Shown in pieces: positions 12,601-23,826 of a stretch of 64,000 nucleotides of DNA. This DNA is from Puccinia triticina (Eukaryota > Basidiomycota > Pucciniomycetes > Pucciniales > Pucciniaceae). Made by a program: the position numbers and the translations under genes. Position 1 is the first letter of the stretch, and the number at the start of each line of letters is the position of its first letter. Where the stretch lies: contig NC_070558.1 of the NCBI RefSeq assembly GCF_026914185.1, positions 1,736,001 to 1,800,000 on the forward strand. Reading direction: 5' to 3'. Below the pieces are notes generated by a model. The model saw nothing but the letters and a program-made list of their open reading frames with translations. It had not been told where the DNA came from and ran no database searches.

Positions 12601-13304
12601 TTCCTCCTTCGAGTCCGTGTTGAGCTGATCGTGATGGATTGTTTAACCCCTTTAGACGCTCGCTCTGATTCCTATTTATGCTGCCATCCAACCCACCGAG
12701 AAATCACTCGAATTATGCATCCCGACTAATTCTTTGCTTGAATTGGACGATCCCGACCTGGCTGAATATGACTTTGATGGGTCCCGGCTGATACTGTCCG
12801 GAATCAAACAAACAGAGCTGTCGAACAGGTTGAAGAAAGAATCGGACGCTTACTATCTTGAAGCGAAGCGAAGCCTGGTCAGCAGCATCAGCCAAATCCC
12901 ATACTGGATGTATGCAGTGATCGCAATATTGGGCTGGAATGAATTCCTAGCAGTCTTGAAAAGTCCGGTTTATTTTGCGACAATCCTTATTTTGGCATTT
13001 GGCGTATGGGTGACGTTCAAGTTGAATATGGTGGGCAAATTCAATGCGGCACATTTCATGGAGATTCGCATTCAGAGATGCTAATTTTGGTGATCTTTGG
13101 AACTATCATTCTATTTGCCTATTACTACTCTGAAATCAGCAAGGGCCAATCGTAGCAATAGGCACTGGACTGTATCACGAAACATCAAAAGTAGCCCAAG
13201 AAAAACTTAAAGAATACCTTTCAGTGAGTGTTTCGCTCCTTTTCTCATGGAAACCTTTCTACTCTCAGCCAATGGTTTCCGAGGAGTCCTCGTCGCAAAG
13301 CTGA
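9618..13304 (+). CDS. SEY1: Sey1/atlastin-like GTPase for homotypic ER membrane fusion (14 exons)
   Basis: Membrane-anchored dynamin-type GTPase of the Sey1/RHD3 family, which tethers and fuses ER tubules to build three-way junctions. Exons by eye: 9618-9700, 9800-9897, 10156-10230, 10319-10404, 10502-10677, 10792-10915, 11051-11266, 11358-11550, 11658-11915, 11996-12259, 12353-12579, 12656-13030, 13140-13223, 13269-13304. They total 2295 nt, 764 residues, close to the yeast protein. The G1 P-loop reads GSQSTGKST across exons 2/3, G3 is [13 protein letters not shown], and the G4 RD sits in [13 protein letters not shown] long helical middle follows. The C terminus has a hydrophobic hairpin ([15 protein letters not shown] ... 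[15 protein letters not shown]) and a short cytosolic tail. Intron 2 appears to be of the GC-AG type. Family assignment is secure; the last two small exons are the least certain. Confidence 0.93.
9898..10155 (+). other. GC-AG intron splitting the P-loop serine codon of SEY1
   Basis: The conserved GSQSTGKST motif is restored only if exon 2 ends after GGAAAGA and exon 3 starts GTACACTATTG. That places a 5' splice site A|GCAAGT, the usual context of minor GC-AG introns, and a 3' site TTTTTCAG. The intron is 258 nt, longer than most others in this gene. Confidence 0.75.
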
Positions 13305-14417
13305 TTACAAGAAAAACGTATCTACATAGGAAGGATCATCCGGACAAAACCGAAGCAGTTTTACTACATCAACGACAGATACCGACGAGGGGTACCGTCT
13401 GAAGAAAAGAAGCAGTCAAGCAAGGATGTCCGCATCTTCTCCTTCGAACGGTGCGGGGGAAGAAATTCCACTCCAAGAATTTTAACTAATTTCGACAATT
13501 TCTTGTAATCTAAGTGTTCCAAAGAAAGCAAAAAAATACAATTATAAGTTATTTATCTTTTACGATAGAATAGTGGTAATTTCCATGCATTTCTCCTATG
13601 TCGCAGGCCCTAAGACTATAAGCTGTTTAAAAACAAGCAAAAAAATTCTCCAGTCTACCAGATCTGTGCTCTGTTTTCCTTATGAATCTTGGGAACGTCC
13701 ATCATGTTTTCTGTCTTTTGAACAATCTTTGCTTCCCGTGTGTAATGATTTGACGGATCATGTGTGCAGGCAATTGATAATTATGTACGTGATATTTCTA
13801 TCAATACGGCAGTGACCAACAAGCTGCAAGTCTCCAGATGAAAGCTAGCAAATTGCAGGCAGTGATTCAGTGCGATTTGGTGGTTGACAGTCCAAAACTT
13901 CAGCCCAAGATAAGACCACCAAGAAAGCCATGGAGGTTGTAGTGTACATGCAACCAGTGATACAAAAAAAGCATGTTTTCTCGCGTTGGGGCGCGATGAC
14001 GTCAAAGGGTCGCCAGTGGCTGTGTTCATCAGACCCCTCCCCTCCCCGGGGGACCCGGGGGACACTGCCTGAGTTAAAACCATCGAAACATTTCTTTATG
14101 TTGTGTCCTCCTCCCACCACAAAAAACTCAAAATACTCACCAGAGATCAATCAACCAGCACTTCATCTCGGATCAATTGCGTCCTCTTCTACTGGCTGTG
14201 GTTGTGGTATGTATCTACAATCTCGTTGTTCAGAACCCTCTTGACTGATCCGCACGTTGAGTTGTCCTTTTTTCTCCACAGGTACATAAACATTCAATAG
14301 ATTCGTGAGCTCCACACTGTTTTCTGTTATATCCGCAATAGACTGTTTTCTGCTATATTTCTTTTCGTCGAGATCTAGTGTACTCATCCCTATCCCTTTT
14401 TTTCGCCGCAGCGTAAG
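13305..14417. other. SEY1 3' region and 5' leader of the verprolin gene
   Basis: No protein exon was recognised. The last 250 bp before 14418 hold possible 5'-UTR intron signals (GTATGT near 14209, CCACAG near 14280, and a GCCGCAG acceptor six bases before the start codon), so the downstream transcript probably has a spliced leader. A GC-rich palindromic patch (CCCCGGGGGACCCGGGGG) lies near 14045. Confidence 0.45.
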
Positions 14418-16115
14418 ATGGATGGTGCGCTCGCTGCACAGATTCAAGCTGGAAGGAGACTCAAGAAAGCCCAAACAAATGATCGCAGTGCTCCCATTGT
14501 GGCCGGCTCGCCTGCTGGTGCTGGTGCTGGTGGTGCTCGCCCAGGTGGCGGGTTGGCCAGTGCCCCCAGACCTCCCGGCATGAAATCCACGACTGGCGCT
14601 CCAAAGCCTCCTCAGCACGCAAAGACCGATTCTCAAAGTTCTGCGGCGGCTGGGATGACCAACGGGCCTCCTCAACTTGGTGGCCTTTTTGCCGGCGGAA
14701 TGCCGACATTGAGGAAGACCAGCGGGCCTGCATCGACTCCTTCTTTCAAAGCTGCACCTCCGGTTCCCAAACCAGCCACGGCTGGCCCTCCATCCCGAGC
14801 ACCGCCCCCTGCCCCGTCAATGATTGGCTCGAATCAACCATCTTCTCGACCCCCTCCACCTGTTCCTCCTCAGCTCCCCAACCCCACACGGCCACCTCCG
14901 CCTCCACCGGCTCCAGCTCCCTCCACTTCCTCTCGCCCACCTCCGCCACCGCCTGTCCCACCTCAATCATCTACATCAACTCGCACAATACCATCCCAGC
15001 CTACGCCGAACGCTCCTTTCACGCCGAATATAATCCCTAGTCAAAACAATCTCCGCCCAACAAAGTCGCTTGCAGCTATGGTCGCACAAGACGCTCGACA
15101 ACCTCCACCGCCCCCCGCTCGCACCCAAACGCAAACCTCGCCTGTCAATTCCCTTGTGAGGACGTCGTCGATTGGCCACCCACCCCGCAACCCTCCGCCT
15201 CGTCCTGCAGCAACATTCACACCTCCTCCTCCTCCCCCCAGACCCCACACTGTCAATTCAGTCCAACCACCACCCCTCCCTTCTCGACCAGGCGCCAGGG
15301 CTGCACCACCCCCACCGCCTCCTCGGACTAGCACCAATTCCCCGAGTCTGAGTGGATCACTCAGTAGAAAAGCACCACCTCCACCACCTCGTCCATCCGG
15401 ATTATCAGCTTCTACTAATTCATTCACCTCGGATCTTCCTAGTATCGTAAGGCCGGCGTCCACACCTCCTCGTCGTCCTGGTCCACCCCCTCCCCCTCCA
15501 CCGCCACCTGTACAACCTGCAAATAAATTCAATGAAAGTCAACCATCCCCACCTGCACGTCTGCATCCTCCCCCTGCACGACCCCCACCTGGACTTTTTG
15601 CCCCCTCATCGACAGCACGGCCGAAGTCTTTCGCAGCCCCCGCACACTTACCACCTCCTCCGCCCGCCAGCTCACATCACGCCTCGCGCTCTAGTACCCT
15701 CCTAGACAGCCGTCCTCGTGGCTTGAGTACCCCTCCTGCACCCGATAACTTGGGCGTCGCTACCCCTCGAGCTAACGGTACCGCCAGACTACGCCCTCAG
15801 AGTATGGTCGTCTCTGGCACCTTAGCCCCAGCTAGTAATCGACGTAAGCCCTCTTGTTGCATCATGCTAAGCGCTCATCTATCGACCCCGCTCTCTAATC
15901 CTACCTTTCCTGTTTCCTTCCTGTGTATTTCGGACGATTCATCTCATCCTATAGCTCCCAGTCCACCCCCGGCGTTCTCGCTCAATCCTCCGAGAAACTT
16001 CCCTCAGTCCGCTTCTTTCCCTGCCCCTCGAACTTTCCAACCGGGCATAACCCATCAGTACCCCAGCACTAAAAAGCGTGGCTGCGAATGGGACTATCGA
16101 GCTGTCTTGGCATGA
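14418..16115 (+). CDS. VRP1: Verprolin/WIP-like proline-rich actin regulator with WH2 domain
   Basis: Actin-patch scaffold that binds G-actin and the WASP homologue Las17 and promotes Arp2/3-driven endocytosis. The N terminus MDGALAAQIQAGRRLKKAQT followed by NDRSAP is a WH2/verprolin-homology actin-binding motif (residues about 3-27, LKKAQT core). Nearly all of the rest is proline-rich with repeated PPPPPP tracts that bind SH3 and profilin. The last 60 residues have the spaced aromatic-proline pattern expected of the WASP-binding tail. A 111-nt segment, 15844-15954, with a GTAAGC donor and TATAG acceptor is probably an intron: spliced length is 528 residues, unspliced 565, both in frame. Vertebrate WIP has extra prolines before WH2; here an upstream coding exon cannot be excluded. 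Confidence 0.85.
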   Translation: MDGALAAQIQAGRRLKKAQTNDRSAPIVAGSPAGAGAGGARPGGGLASAPRPPGMKSTTGAPKPPQHAKTDSQSSAAAGMTNGPPQLGGLFAGGMPTLRKTSGPASTPSFKAAPPVPKPATAGPPSRAPPPAPSMIGSNQPSSRPPPPVPPQLPNPTRPPPPPPAPAPSTSSRPPPPPPVPPQSSTSTRTIPSQPTPNAPFTPNIIPSQNNLRPTKSLAAMVAQDARQPPPPPARTQTQTSPVNSLVRTSSIGHPPRNPPPRPAATFTPPPPPPRPHTVNSVQPPPLPSRPGARAAPPPPPPRTSTNSPSLSGSLSRKAPPPPPRPSGLSASTNSFTSDLPSIVRPASTPPRRPGPPPPPPPPPVQPANKFNESQPSPPARLHPPPARPPPGLFAPSSTARPKSFAAPAHLPPPPPASSHHASRSSTLLDSRPRGLSTPPAPDNLGVATPRANGTARLRPQSMVVSGTLAPASNRRKPSCCIMLSAHLSTPLSNPTFPVSFLCISDDSSHPIAPSPPPAFSLNPPRNFPQSASFPAPRTFQPGITHQYPSTKKRGCEWDYRAVLA

Positions 16116-16396
16116 TTTGCTACTTCTCCAAAAATAGAAAACCATTATCATCTTACATCTAAAATTGCAATCAATCGGTATGTTTCAAATTGCAACATGT
16201 ATCTTTGGGGGGCTTGTTTTAGCCTGGTCCAGGCGTGGTGCTACGATCAAAATTGTCATTTGGTGTCTCCAACTTGTTTGCTTGTAAAATGCATTTTTTC
16301 CCCCTTCCTGATTGTAAAGCATCCAAGATAATCAATACTTGATTTCTTCTGCAACTTTGTTTTTGAAACCAATATCGCTGAGACCATTAATTAGCA
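16116..16396. other. Convergent 3' intergenic region
   Basis: Short AT-rich spacer between the verprolin stop codon and the stop codon of the minus-strand ORF at 16397. It presumably holds both 3' UTRs. Confidence 0.4.
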
Positions 16397-16960
16397 TCAA
16401 CGCTCGCTGACCATCGTTAAGTTGAACAAGATGACAAGGTAAGGGTTGTCATTGTGCTCGATTTCGGCGTGAAGTGCTGTCCATCCGTCATTTTTCTTCC
16501 ACTCGATGCAGCCTTCGTGATTTATGACTTGGATGCCGCAAAAAGTAATATTCTTCACGTCCAGATAGGCGGCACAGCTAAAGTCTCTTTGCAAATGGTC
16601 CATGAAATGTTCGGCGGCAGGTGTGTATCTAATCTGAATAAAATGATTGAATAATATCATGCCTTCATCTAAGAGCTTGGATTTAGCCTCATCCGGACCA
16701 AGGTTGAGTTTCTTCCCAGTTAAAAAGGGTCGATTACTTATACCTTGGGTGATTCTGTCAGCTGTGTATGTACATCAAAAAAACGCCATTTGTTCTTTAG
16801 CATCGAGCCTCAGGAAACTGGTGCACTTCAAATTGTAATTTGCATGTTGGCCCACATCCACTCTGCGGAACCCATTAGGGCCTTCACTTTTACATTTCCT
16901 TGTTTTCGCTAGAAGAGGCACTTGGGCCGCAGATTTGGGACCCTGAATGCAAACGGCAAC
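16397..16960 (-). pseudogene. Unidentified protein with an in-frame stop
   Basis: One minus-strand frame is open from about 16960 to 16397 except for a TGA following a T7 run near 16775. Upstream of it the frame reads coding-like (SEGPNGFRRVDVGQHANY); downstream it continues (FLTGKKLNLGPDEAKSKLLD ... ITFCGIQVINHEGCIEWKKN ... ALHAEIEHNDNPYLVILF) to a stop at 16397. I do not recognise the family. The TGA may be a real mutation, or a short intron around it may have been missed (a CACAG acceptor lies just after it). It is convergent with the verprolin gene. Confidence 0.4.
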
Positions 16961-17299
16961 TGCAGCACAGTTGATTCATTGCAAGGATCGTGGCAGATTT
17001 AAACAATCTGATTTTTAGGCGTTCGAATAGGGAGATATAAATCGATCTAGGGTGATTGATCTGATGATGAGCCAAATCTTAAAACAAACAAGCCAGGCCC
17101 TTTTCACGTCGAAAGATATCAAAATTATATGGGTAGACATATATAACTCAGTGAACAAAAGAAAAAGGTCGATTTAATGCCCGGATCACGTAAGGTTTTT
17201 TCGGGTAACGAGTGATGACTAGCTCATTCGATATACGGCTGAGATCTCACCACGACATGGTGTACAGTTCCAAGTGCAAAACGACGGGCCCCACCTCTT
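16961..17299. other. Spacer between the broken ORF and the pinin-domain gene
   Basis: AT-rich, with a short open frame only (minus 16890-17075) that is out of frame with the neighbouring ORF. It probably contains the 3' UTR of the pinin-domain gene. Confidence 0.4.
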
Positions 17300-18725
17300 T
17301 TAATATTCGACCGCGTCTTCGTCTCTACCATTATCCATCACAACATCTGGAGTATCTTGGCGAATCTCCGAGGGTTGCCTTCGATCCACCTCAGCAGTTT
17401 CGTTAGCTGTCGCCGTCACGGTTGCGCTTGTGCTGGCTGGGTCTGGGTTCGGCTCAGTGCCTGCATTTGCTCGTGCCCGGGCCTTTTCCGTTTGGATTTC
17501 AGCTAGCCGAGAGTCTCGATGTGCCTGCAGCTTTTCCAGTTCCTCCTGCGAAGTCGCGGGTATAAAACAGGTGTAAGAAATGGGGCTAAATTTCAGTTGA
17601 AAAAGAGGAAGGATTTGCAAGGGAGTATTCATGTCTTACCTCCTTTGCTAGTCGCTCCTCCTCCCACTGATGTTGCTCCTCTTCAACTTCTTCTTGCGTT
17701 TCCATACGTTGTCTGGATGGGCAGTAAGCGGAAGTAAGTTCAGATGAGGTTTGAATTGTCAGCATCCCAGAAGCTTCGGCTCACTTTTCGATCAACTCCT
17801 TTTGTTCGGGCAGTAGCTTATGAGGGAGCCAGAAGATGGGTTGATCTGAGTGGCGCGGTCGCCCGTATGTAGTCAAATGTGGTTCGTTTTGGTCAGCGTC
17901 TGTCTTTTTGGATGTAGAAGTACGTAAGTAATGGGAAAATGCCAGTTTATTGGCAAATTTGATAGTATGCTGTCCAATTCAACAACCAAAGAGGGAAGAG
18001 ACCATCTTGTTGTTAGTTGTTTTGGGGGTGACTTGGAAAAAGAAAATAGATAAAGATAAAGGCATTCAGGCTAACCAGTCCGGAGAGATAACCCAGCTCA
18101 TCCGCCTTGCGTAAGACTTGCTGCTTCAAATTAATCTCTTCAACTTCACAAGCTCGCAATAGATGAAGGGCCTCTGCTTCAAGCTTTAGTTTGGCTTGGA
18201 GTCTACTTTCTACGGCCGCTCGCCGTTTCGCCTAATAAATCAACCCATGATTATTTTGTGTGGATGAGCACATAGAAGCCTATGGATGGCACGAGTTTCG
18301 GGAACAAGACTAACCGCATCGGTTTGCTTTGTTTTCGAAGTTTCGTCCTGGAATTTGCTCAGCGTGCCCTGAAGAACAACCAGGATTTCAGTGAATTTGT
18401 GAGCAGATTAATATATATGAATGTAATTATCTCAAAGGATATTACCATGAGTGCTCCAAACATCCTAACGCTTCTTTTCTTATCAGCCTCAGTCAACTTG
18501 AGTTTCTTCCGGGGTTGCTGATCCGCCGACTCTGGCGGGCGACTCGAAGATTGTTCACCAGCCGGGGGATCTTCCACCATTCGATCGGACGGATGGCCCG
18601 TCTGTTTGGAAGTAAACTCAGCTTCAGCGGCCCGGATTTCATCTTCTGGTCCCGCCGAGTCCTCGGCGGCTGGAGCAGGTGGCGTCTGGGAGAGCATTTC
18701 TCGGATGACTTCGTCGTACGCGTAT
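17300..18725 (-). CDS. Pinin/SDK/MemA-domain protein (splicing-associated), 5' exon not resolved
   Basis: Pinin family proteins are nuclear and associate with the exon-junction and splicing machinery. Exons by eye: 18446-18725, 18315-18368, 18076-18231, 17785-17969, 17640-17712, 17300-17545 (about 330 residues, in frame throughout). Following an acidic, disordered N terminus, the domain begins with KKRSVRMFGALMGTLSKFQD, the family signature around a conserved RMFG. A charged coiled coil follows, then the second signature DQPIFWLPHKLLPEQKELIE and a Glu/Arg-rich helix (QEEVEEEQHQWEEERLAKE). The C-terminal tail is low complexity. The first exon must lie upstream of 18725 because the frame enters through an ACAG acceptor; I could not place its ATG. 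Confidence 0.82.
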
Positions 18726-19195
18726 CTGTGATTGATTGTAAGGCTGATGTTATTTCTGTGGATACAGCTGGCCAGAGAGAAACCGGGGCTGTTGACCGTC
18801 GTGATTTTGTACTTGGGTCAGGCGGAGACTTGAAGATGCTTCAAACGAGTTACACAAGCATAACAAAGCCAAACAACCAAGGCCCAAAGGTTAAGCCCTC
18901 CAGTTCCACATGCGAGCACAAAAGGTGATTGGACCAAGGTCAGTTTGATCCTGTTGACACTGAATACATATACATACATATTTATGGAACCAAAGATGCA
19001 CCATGCACACCAATAAGCTGATGTAGATTGAGCCCCCTACATCCGTGCGACTCATGAGTGCATGTCTAGGATGAAAATCTTGCAACACCTGCAGTCCCAC
19101 TCAGTGTGGAACAGACCATGAGCCTCAGGATTTGGTTGCCAGGAAAAAGAGATGGAACTTACACTAACAACCACGTCATGATTTAACCAGGTGCC
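18726..19195. other. Region upstream of the pinin-domain gene
   Basis: Probably holds the missing first exon or leader and the promoter of the minus-strand pinin-domain gene. No convincing exon could be chosen by eye. Confidence 0.35.
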
Positions 19196-19560
19196 CGAAT
19201 CCAACGGTGTATCCGCTGCACTGCGTTTAGCGCAGCGAAGCGGTTAGCCCGTTAGCGCAGCGATTTTTTGGGTCGCTGCGCTACACGATTTTGATTTTCC
19301 CAAAGAAAAAAAATCAAAAAATAGCGCGCTGAAGAAGCGATCACGTAGCGATCGGCCCTGCTTTTCTCTGCCATGTGGGAGCCAAGAAAATAAAAGAAAA
19401 AGGCTTTCAAACATATAAAACACGTTTAGAGCATAAAACTGTTCTGCTGCCCGCCAATTTAGCGGGTAGCGTAGTGAATTTTTGCTTTTGCTAATTGCCC
19501 TGGGAGGTAGCGGAGAATTGCTGCGCGTAACAAGTAGCGCAGCCATCCCGGGCAAATCGG
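19196..19560. repeat. GCGCTA/TAGCGC-rich low-complexity inverted-repeat region
   Basis: Dense in short self-complementary words (GCTGCGCTA, TAGCGCAGCG, GTTAGCGCAGCG). It resembles the cores of the inverted-repeat elements at 24828, 32138 and 22895. Open frames across it are by-products of the repeats. Confidence 0.5.
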
Positions 19561-20319
19561 AGTCATGAGCCATATAGGTTGCATGGTCCTGCATGTTACA
19601 TAAATACATAAAAAAAATCCCACCCCCTTGTCACACACCATTTGCAGGACTGGCTGTGATGTATGTAAGCTGTGGTAGACAGGTCTGTGAAAAACTCTGC
19701 ACAGTCACTGTGCATGTGACATGTTGAAGCTGTGAGCTGCATGTCAGGATCCAGACAGCTTGTCATGTACAGTGGGTTATAAGCAGAAGTTCTAGACACC
19801 ACATTTTTCAATGCAGAAGCTCAGTCCACAGACCAGAAGTCATGAGATTGGCTAAGGTGGTGGAAAATCAGTTCCCCAGAATGATTATGAAATAAAAAAA
19901 ATGAAAGGATGTACTTCGTGCACTGCAAAAAACTCATTGCGCACTGCAGGGGGCGTCCACTCAACATCCCGGCCACAGTGCGCAGTAGCTCAAAATGCTT
20001 TGCGCACTGCAAATGAAAACCATGGAAATTCCTTTTTTTTCTGCCAGCCGGCAGAGGGGATTTTTCTTGCCCCTCCTCCAATTTCTTGGAGTATCTGCAC
20101 AACTCAGCTTGACACACAAAATAATGAAAAAGAAATACAAAAAAAGCCTCAGCAGAGGCTCCCGCTCCCCGGAGATTTTCAACCTGCAAAAAACTCATTA
20201 ATTGGGTACACAGCCCCTCAAAAACAGAGTTTGAGGGGCAGAAGTACATAAATGCCAATGGCCGGCACTGGCTGGTCCCCAAGCGCAGTATACCCACTCC
20301 TCCAATGGCCAGCCAGCAC

Positions 20320-21525
20320 GGACGTGGGTGCAAATCACCAGTCATCGAGGGGATTAAGCATTCCTCTTGATGACCGGAACGGTCCCGGTTATCAAGAGGA
20401 GTAAACACACCTCTTGATGACCGGAACAGTACCGGTTATTGAGAGGAGTGAACACACCTCTTGATGACCGCAGTGGTCCTGGTTATTGAGAGGAGTAAAC
20501 ACACCTCTTGATGACCAGAACGGTGTGGTGGCCGTTTGGTGCGGGGCGCCAAAGTGTCTGGTAAGGTTCGGGCGCGCGGCTGCGGCGGGGTATGAGGGCT
20601 CCGCAGGCGGTTTGGGCGGCGCAGGATCTTCAAGCGGCGGAGGCGGAGCGCATAGGCTGGGCGCGGAGCGTGCGGTCAGAGGTGGCGGAGCTGCGGCGTG
20701 CGGAGCGGAGCGGACTTGCTGAGTCCAGGCATTTCAGCGCGGACTATCTAGAACGACGCGGCGATTGGGGGAAGCCGTGGCAGCTGAAGCGAGTTACGTC
20801 AGCGGACGTAGCTGGGGCGGAGGCGGCGTGTGGGATCCCAACACCGGAGGCTAGACAGGGGCGTGGATGATGGATGATCGGAGGTTGGGCGGCTGTCTAC
20901 GGCGAGCAGTGGAGGCGCAAATGACGACGTGGGAGCGGAGGCATGCGGCGTGCGTGAGATGGGAGGAGGATTTCTATTTGTTATTTCCTTTTCTATTGGT
21001 TTATGACATGTGGCGGAGTTTTCTCATGGTTTATTTTTCTATGGTGGAGCAATGGAGAGTTGTTGATATGGGAGGGGGAGGGGGAACCTTTCCCTCACGG
21101 ACCTTTGGAGGGAGGATTATTATTATTATTATTATTATTATTATTGCGGACTTTACTTTACTTGGGCGGATTTTTGATGGGGAGGAGTTTTATTTTTACG
21201 GTTATCTTATTCTTTACGGAACGTCGAGCGGAGTTGTTCAGGAGCGTTACTTTACTGTTTTAGATGGACCTTTATTATTATGATTACTTTATGGTTACTT
21301 TAAGCCTGCAGAGCTATCTTGATGCTTTGATTACACGGAGTTTGGAGTATCCCTTGACTACTCGGGATTATCTTGCGTAGAAGAAGGCTCCACCGGACAT
21401 TTTGTCACGGTAGGACGCTTTCTGACTACCACAACGGTCCTGGTTATTGAGAGGAGTAAACACACCTCTCGATTACCGGAACAGTCCTGGTTATTGAGAG
21501 ATTAAGCATTCCTCTTGATGACCGG
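20320..21525. repeat. Palindromic satellite (GATGACCGG type), split by a solo LTR
   Basis: Tandem units read CCTCTTGATGACCGG, AAC, GGTCCCGGTTATCAAGAGG, joined by AGTAAACACA, at 20340-20523 and again at 21434-21525. Each unit is a near-perfect palindrome centred on CCGGAACGG. The solo LTR 20524-21433 sits in one such centre, and a second LTR-type element begins at the centre of the last unit (21526). Confidence 0.8.
20524..21433 (+). mobile_element. Solo LTR (910 bp) with ACGG target duplication
   Basis: It starts TGTGGTGGCC and ends ACTACCACA, so it has TG...CA ends with a TGTGGT/ACCACA inverted terminus, flanked by ACGG at 20520-20523 and 21434-21437. The 5' half is very GC-rich; there is an (ATT)n tract near 21117-21146 and a TTATT-rich 3' part. 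The same sequence, diverged and inverted, is found at 26109-26996. No internal coding region remains. Confidence 0.8.
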
Positions 21526-22080
21526 TGTGGTAAGCCAATCCTGATCTACCCAGAAAACCAGCAACCATCAATCACAAGGCTGTCACACCTCAAGACTAAA
21601 TCCCATACCTCTGGCCCCCTTGTCAGCAAAGCCCAAGGCCCTCAACATCCCCACTCAATGGTCATACCCTGGATAATAGTATTCCCTCTTCCCACACTCC
21701 CCCTCTCTTGGATAAACCCTCTCCCTATTCTCAAACATCTACCCAGATCACATGTTACCCCCTTCTTCTAGTGTTTACTTAGAACCATGTGCTCAAAGAT
21801 GTATATGAGCATCTCCAACGGACTTGCTAAAGCGGGACTCGCGACCCCAATTTAGCGAGTCGGGTGAGTTTTCGGGGTCCAACAGACTCGCTATCTGACT
21901 CGCCAAACGCCTCCCGAGTCGCCTCAACTCGCTGCAGCCCTCCACTTGTGGCGAGTCTGCTCCAACCCGACAGTTGCCTCTTGGACCACACCTCGCACCA
22001 GCTCGCACCCCACGCACACTATACCGCACGATACCTCACCTACCGGCCGATTCTCTTTTCATTCAATTGGATCTCGCTGC

Positions 22081-22500
22081 CGATGACCGATCATCAATAG
22101 GATGACCGGGCATCGATGCCCATGACCGGTCATCAATAGGATGACCGGTCATTGAGACCAATCACCGGGAATCAAGACTGATTACAGGTCATTGAGACCA
22201 ATTACCAGGCATCGACACTGATGACCGGTCATCGAAGCCAATGCCCGGGAATCAAGACTGATGACCGGTCATCGAAACCGATGCCCGGGAATCAAGACTG
22301 ATGACCGGTCATCGAAACCGATGCCCGGGCATCAAGACTGATGGCCGGTCATCAAGACCGGAGACCGGGCATCGAGACTGATGACCGGTCATCCAGACCA
22401 ATGACCGGGCAGCAAGAATGATGACCCTGAATGGATATCCTATCAATGACCGGGCATGATGCACATGGCCGGTCATTGAAAGGATGACCGGCGGGTGTTC
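22081..22500. repeat. 40-bp palindromic minisatellite
   Basis: The cleanest units (about 22257-22376) repeat every 40 bp as ACTGATGACCGGTCATCG, AAACC, GATGCCCGGGAATCAAG. Each consists of two 14-bp palindromes, GATGACCGGTCATC and GATGCCCGGGCATC. About ten units are visible, increasingly diverged toward both ends. Confidence 0.85.
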
Positions 22501-22894
22501 AAGAATTGGAAGGATGACCAGAAGGTGGTCATCTGTCTGTGTGGCTCGACGGGCAAGTTGTGGTATTGCCGACGACAAGTTGGTCCAACCTCTTGTCGGG
22601 TCTCTATTTCTGGCGAGTCCGCTGTGGACCAAGCCTGGGATACCCCGTTACATGTGGTCCAGGGCCGCGACCCAGGGTCTGCGCGATCCAGGGACCGTTG
22701 GAGATTCTCTAAGCACCCTTGAAACCCTTCACCCTCCAAACCCAAAATGGTACACATTATACTAGACATAGCCCCAAACCTCACCTACATTATTACTTCC
22801 TGAAACAATTCCTGAAACACCTGACTCCTCCTATCTTAGATCCCTAGATTATTACTTCCTGAAACACTTCCTGAAACACCTAACTCCTCCCAAA

Positions 22895-23275
22895 AAAGGG
22901 TAGTTACGCTACGTGTAATGCGTAGATAACGGTAACGTAACAAAATTTTTGTCGTTATCTACGCGTTACGCATAACAGCAGTGCAATTACGTTATTGCAA
23001 CACGTTGAGCTGGTTTTTCTTATGCTCGTTGCGTTATCCGGGCGCGCGGAGCCCTTGAGAACGGGCAAAAAATGAGGCTAAAAAGCCTCAAATGGTCCGT
23101 TATTGCGTTATCCGGGGGATAACGCAATAACGGGCCTCATTTTTGAGGCCCGTTACGTTACGCGCGGGGCCTGAAATGACCCCGTTACTAGTAAAGTAAC
23201 GGAGGGCCCCGGATAACAAGGGTAGTTACGTTACCAAAATTGCGCGGATAACACAACGTAACTTAACTACCCTTT
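22895..23275. repeat. Inverted-repeat element with GTAACG-type self-complementary core
   Basis: The ends AAAGGGTAGTTACG and TAACTACCCTTT are inverted copies. The body consists of variants of GTTACGTTA, GCGTTATCCG and TAACGG, short words that are nearly their own complements. It interrupts a tandemly repeated TCCTGAAACACCTAACTCCTCC block, present before it and resumed after it. There is no coding capacity. Confidence 0.6.
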
Positions 23276-23826
23276 GTTGCTCCTCCTATCTTAGATCATA
23301 GAATATTCTACCCCTGTTATGTCTCACATATCCCCTCCTCCAACTAGGAAGATTGCACCATAGCCCCCAGAAGATGGCATCATCCCCACCCACTATTACA
23401 CCATCATGTGACTCCTTGACCCACTACTCTGACCACATGGCTGTTTCATCCTATAGAAGTAGAATGTTCTATGCTTCCCTTCAGGTTATCCTTGTTTCCT
23501 CATGGCTCCTCTTTCTTGTGTATATAAACTGGGTTGTTTTCCTCTTCATTTGTTCCCCATCAGATCCTGTCAAAGTAATTCAGATCACTGGTCACCTATC
23601 ATTAGCCTTGCTTATGCCAATAAATCAGATTGGACAAGCTTGCTATCTGTGTACAAAATATTAGATTAGTAGAAAAGTAACCCTCAAGACATACCTCAAG
23701 AATCCTCTATAGCCACACCTTTCCATAAGAGTCCACACTCTTATATCTTTTTCTTGTTCCCAGAGAGGCAGCCCATTAAAGCACCATTCCCTCTCCAGCT
23801 CTATTCATCCCAAGAGTAGTTCCACA

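Larger units (their letters stand above)
21526..23826 (+). mobile_element. LTR-type insertion (2.3 kb, nested) with CCGG target duplication
   Basis: It begins TGTGGTAAGCC and ends TAGTTCCACA (TG...CA), flanked by CCGG at 21522-21525 and 23827-23830. The 3' part has LTR-like control signals: a TGTATATAAAC TATA box near 23518 and a CCAATAAATC poly(A) signal near 23617. The middle contains a 40-bp palindromic satellite (22081-22500) and an inverted-repeat element (22895-23275), presumably nested. No gag or pol was found; it is read as a solo LTR enlarged by insertions. Confidence 0.6.

Noticed and set aside
15041..15532. Glycine-rich 163-codon ORF on the minus strand
   Set aside because: It is the complement of the CCX-rich polyproline region of the verprolin gene; glycine runs mirror proline runs.
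19821..20408. 195-codon minus-strand ORF
   Set aside because: It spans an inverted-repeat arm and satellite units, has no domain, and its other copy at 24.6 kb is not open.
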